Shown: positions 62,334 through 64,000 of the stretch, piece by piece
Position numbering within the stretch: position 1 is the first letter of the stretch
How the letters are laid out: each line of letters starts with the position of its first letter
DNA from: Melieria omissa
Lineage: Eukaryota > Arthropoda > Insecta > Diptera > Ulidiidae
Assembly (NCBI GenBank): GCA_963971225.1
Contig: OZ020269.1
Coordinates: 124,001-188,000, forward strand
Direction of reading: 5' to 3'
Length of the DNA stretch: 64,000 bases
Translations under genes and position numbers: made by a program
Notes under the pieces: generated by a model
Database searches by the model: none
Told to the model about the DNA's origin: nothing
What the model saw: the letters and a program-made list of their open reading frames with translations, nothing else

Positions 62334-64000
62334 GTTGTTGTAGTTTTTGTTTTGGCGATTGGTTGGCCTTTCGGCAATGACAAATGGGAACATTATATTT
62401 TTTTCACTTATAATTTTAAGGGTCAAGCGAAATGCACAATGTGCTTTCAACTAATTCAATTAATTAAATAATTTGTTTGCATTTTTTTGGGCAACTTTAA
62501 ATGTATTGGTTTTTGCTTTTCCATAAGAAGACTTTGGGCACCCCTGATATAGATGTATCATGTGGTCGATATCACTTTTCCACAACGAAATTCTCCTGCA
62601 TTATTTGAGATAGCGAGAAGATTGACCCCATTTATGAAAGCTCAAAACTCCAGCTAGGTTTTAAGGTTATTATTTTTTCGTATAAACCTAGAATCATCAT
62701 ATTTTACAAGCATTTTATCGATTTTGCAGTAGGCAGCCATTTAATGTCACTCTTGCGCATCGATCTGTTCATGATTGCCTAATAGTAATCAAATTATTGA
62801 TTTAATTTGATAAAGCTGCAATCTCTAGCTACATTTTAAGGGGTTTTTTATTAACGTAACCCATACCGTTTGGAATCTATAAGCACTTTAGTGGTGAGAG
62901 TGTATTTTGTAATAGGCAGTTTTTCAATGTTATCCTTGCGCATCGATATGCTCATTATTCCTGAAGGATAATGAAAAGTTAGGGACCAATATAGAAAGCA
63001 TAAGACTCTGGCTAAATTTTAAGGGGTCAATTATTAATATGCACTTATGCATTTGGTGTTGACAAGCATTTTAGTGGTTGCACCCAAGTAGCAATTTTTT
63101 CAAAGTCACCGTTCCAAATCGATTTGCTTTCGAACCTTGGGGTATAGAAGGATGATTGATACCATTATAGAAAGCATACGAGTGTAGCTAAATAATAAGG
63201 CATAATAATATTAAAATCCGTTAACGGGTCGAGATTTAACAGCCATAATTTCGATCATGCTGCCGGTGGGATATTTTTTTTATTTACCAAATTGGTGAAA
63301 GGTGGTCACTCTGGCTTAATTTTGACGCCATTTTGATTAAAGTGATTGTGCGTACTTAGGTTCCACAAGCATTTGATTGGTTATATAGATCAGAGGTGCA
63401 TTCTTTCAATCAGTCGTTGTTGTGACAGCAACGAAGCAACACGTGTGGGGGCTGCGCGGATTTTTGTTTTGTTTCCTCAAGAAATTCTATGTATGAAAAA
63501 AAAATTTGATGCTTTTGTTGTTGTAGTTTTTGTTTTGGCGATTGGTTGGCCTTTCGGCAATGACAAATGGGCACATTATATTTTTTTCACTTATAATTTT
63601 AAGGGTCAAGCGAAATGCACAATGTGCTTTCAACTAATTCAATTAATTAAATAATTTGTTTGCATATTTTTGGGCAACTTTACATGTATTGGTTTTTGCT
63701 TTTCCATAAGAATATTTTGGGCACCCCTAATATAGATGTATCATGTGGTCGATATCACTTTTCCACAACGAAATTCTGCTGCATTATTTGAGATAGCGAG
63801 AAGATTGACCCCATTTATGAAAGCTCAAAACTCCAGCTAGGTTTTAAGGTTGATATTTTTTCTATAAACCTAGAATCATCATATTTTACAAGCATTTTAT
63901 CGATTTTGCAGTAGGCAGCCATTTAATGTCACTTTTGCGCATCGAATTGTTCATGATTGCCGAATAGTAATGAAATTATTGATTTAATTTGATAAAGCTG
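62329..64000 (+). repeat. 1.18-kb satellite array, right edge
   Basis: The rest of the copia-split monomer, ending in type-B marks, then a partial monomer from 63349 to the window edge. The latter is of the divergent type (gcatatttttggg near 63661, cctaatatag, ttctgctgc, tcgaattgttc, gccgaatag) seen also at 26309 and 56550. No gene is seen; the open frame at 63346-63654 starts with TTG and is satellite sequence. Confidence 0.95.

Overview
This window is eukaryotic satellite heterochromatin, most likely from an insect and probably a fly. I see no host protein-coding gene, rRNA, tRNA or CRISPR. The evidence for an insect is the set of transposable elements (a Mos1-like mariner, RTE-clade non-LTR elements, and a copia-type LTR element primed by a half-tRNA-iMet) and an arthropod-style TATA/Inr arrangement in the satellite. 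Species cannot be fixed from sequence alone.

About 52 kb of the 64 kb is one AT-rich tandem satellite with a monomer of about 1,180 bp: 43 complete monomers plus a partial one at each end, all in the same orientation. Taking the landmark tgcgtacttagg as monomer start, typical lengths are 1,180-1,181 bp, with recurrent variants of 1,199 bp (a TTATT-rich 20-bp expansion), 1,164 bp (a 16-bp loss) and 1,046 bp (a 134-bp loss). The monomer is compound. Most of its right-hand two thirds consists of diverged sub-repeats spaced about 175-183 bp apart. The left-hand third holds a TATA box exactly 30 bp upstream of an Inr-like TCAGTC.

Layout: 1-585 is an internally deleted mariner inserted at a TA of the satellite. 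588-33105 is satellite, with a dimeric higher-order repeat (2,379 bp, 8525-18041) that changes into a trimeric one (3,543 bp, from 16862 to about 26308). 33106-36405 is an RTE non-LTR retrotransposon with an 11-bp target duplication. 36406-42317 is satellite. 42318-45617 is a second RTE copy that is nearly identical and sits in the same monomer position with the same target duplication, so it arose by tandem duplication of a 9.2-kb satellite block rather than by a second insertion. 45618-57897 is satellite with traces of a tetrameric period. 57898-62328 is an apparently intact copia-type LTR retrotransposon on the minus strand, with identical 151-bp LTRs and a 5-bp target duplication. 62329-64000 is satellite again.

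The parts work together as a parasite-in-satellite system. Unequal exchange keeps amplifying and homogenising the monomer and carries the RTE along. Two unrelated elements (mariner and copia) chose insertion sites only 12 bp apart in the monomer. Only the copia element looks capable of current activity. The RTE reading frame is broken by a TATAG microsatellite carrying in-frame stops in both copies, and the mariner has lost the middle of its transposase.
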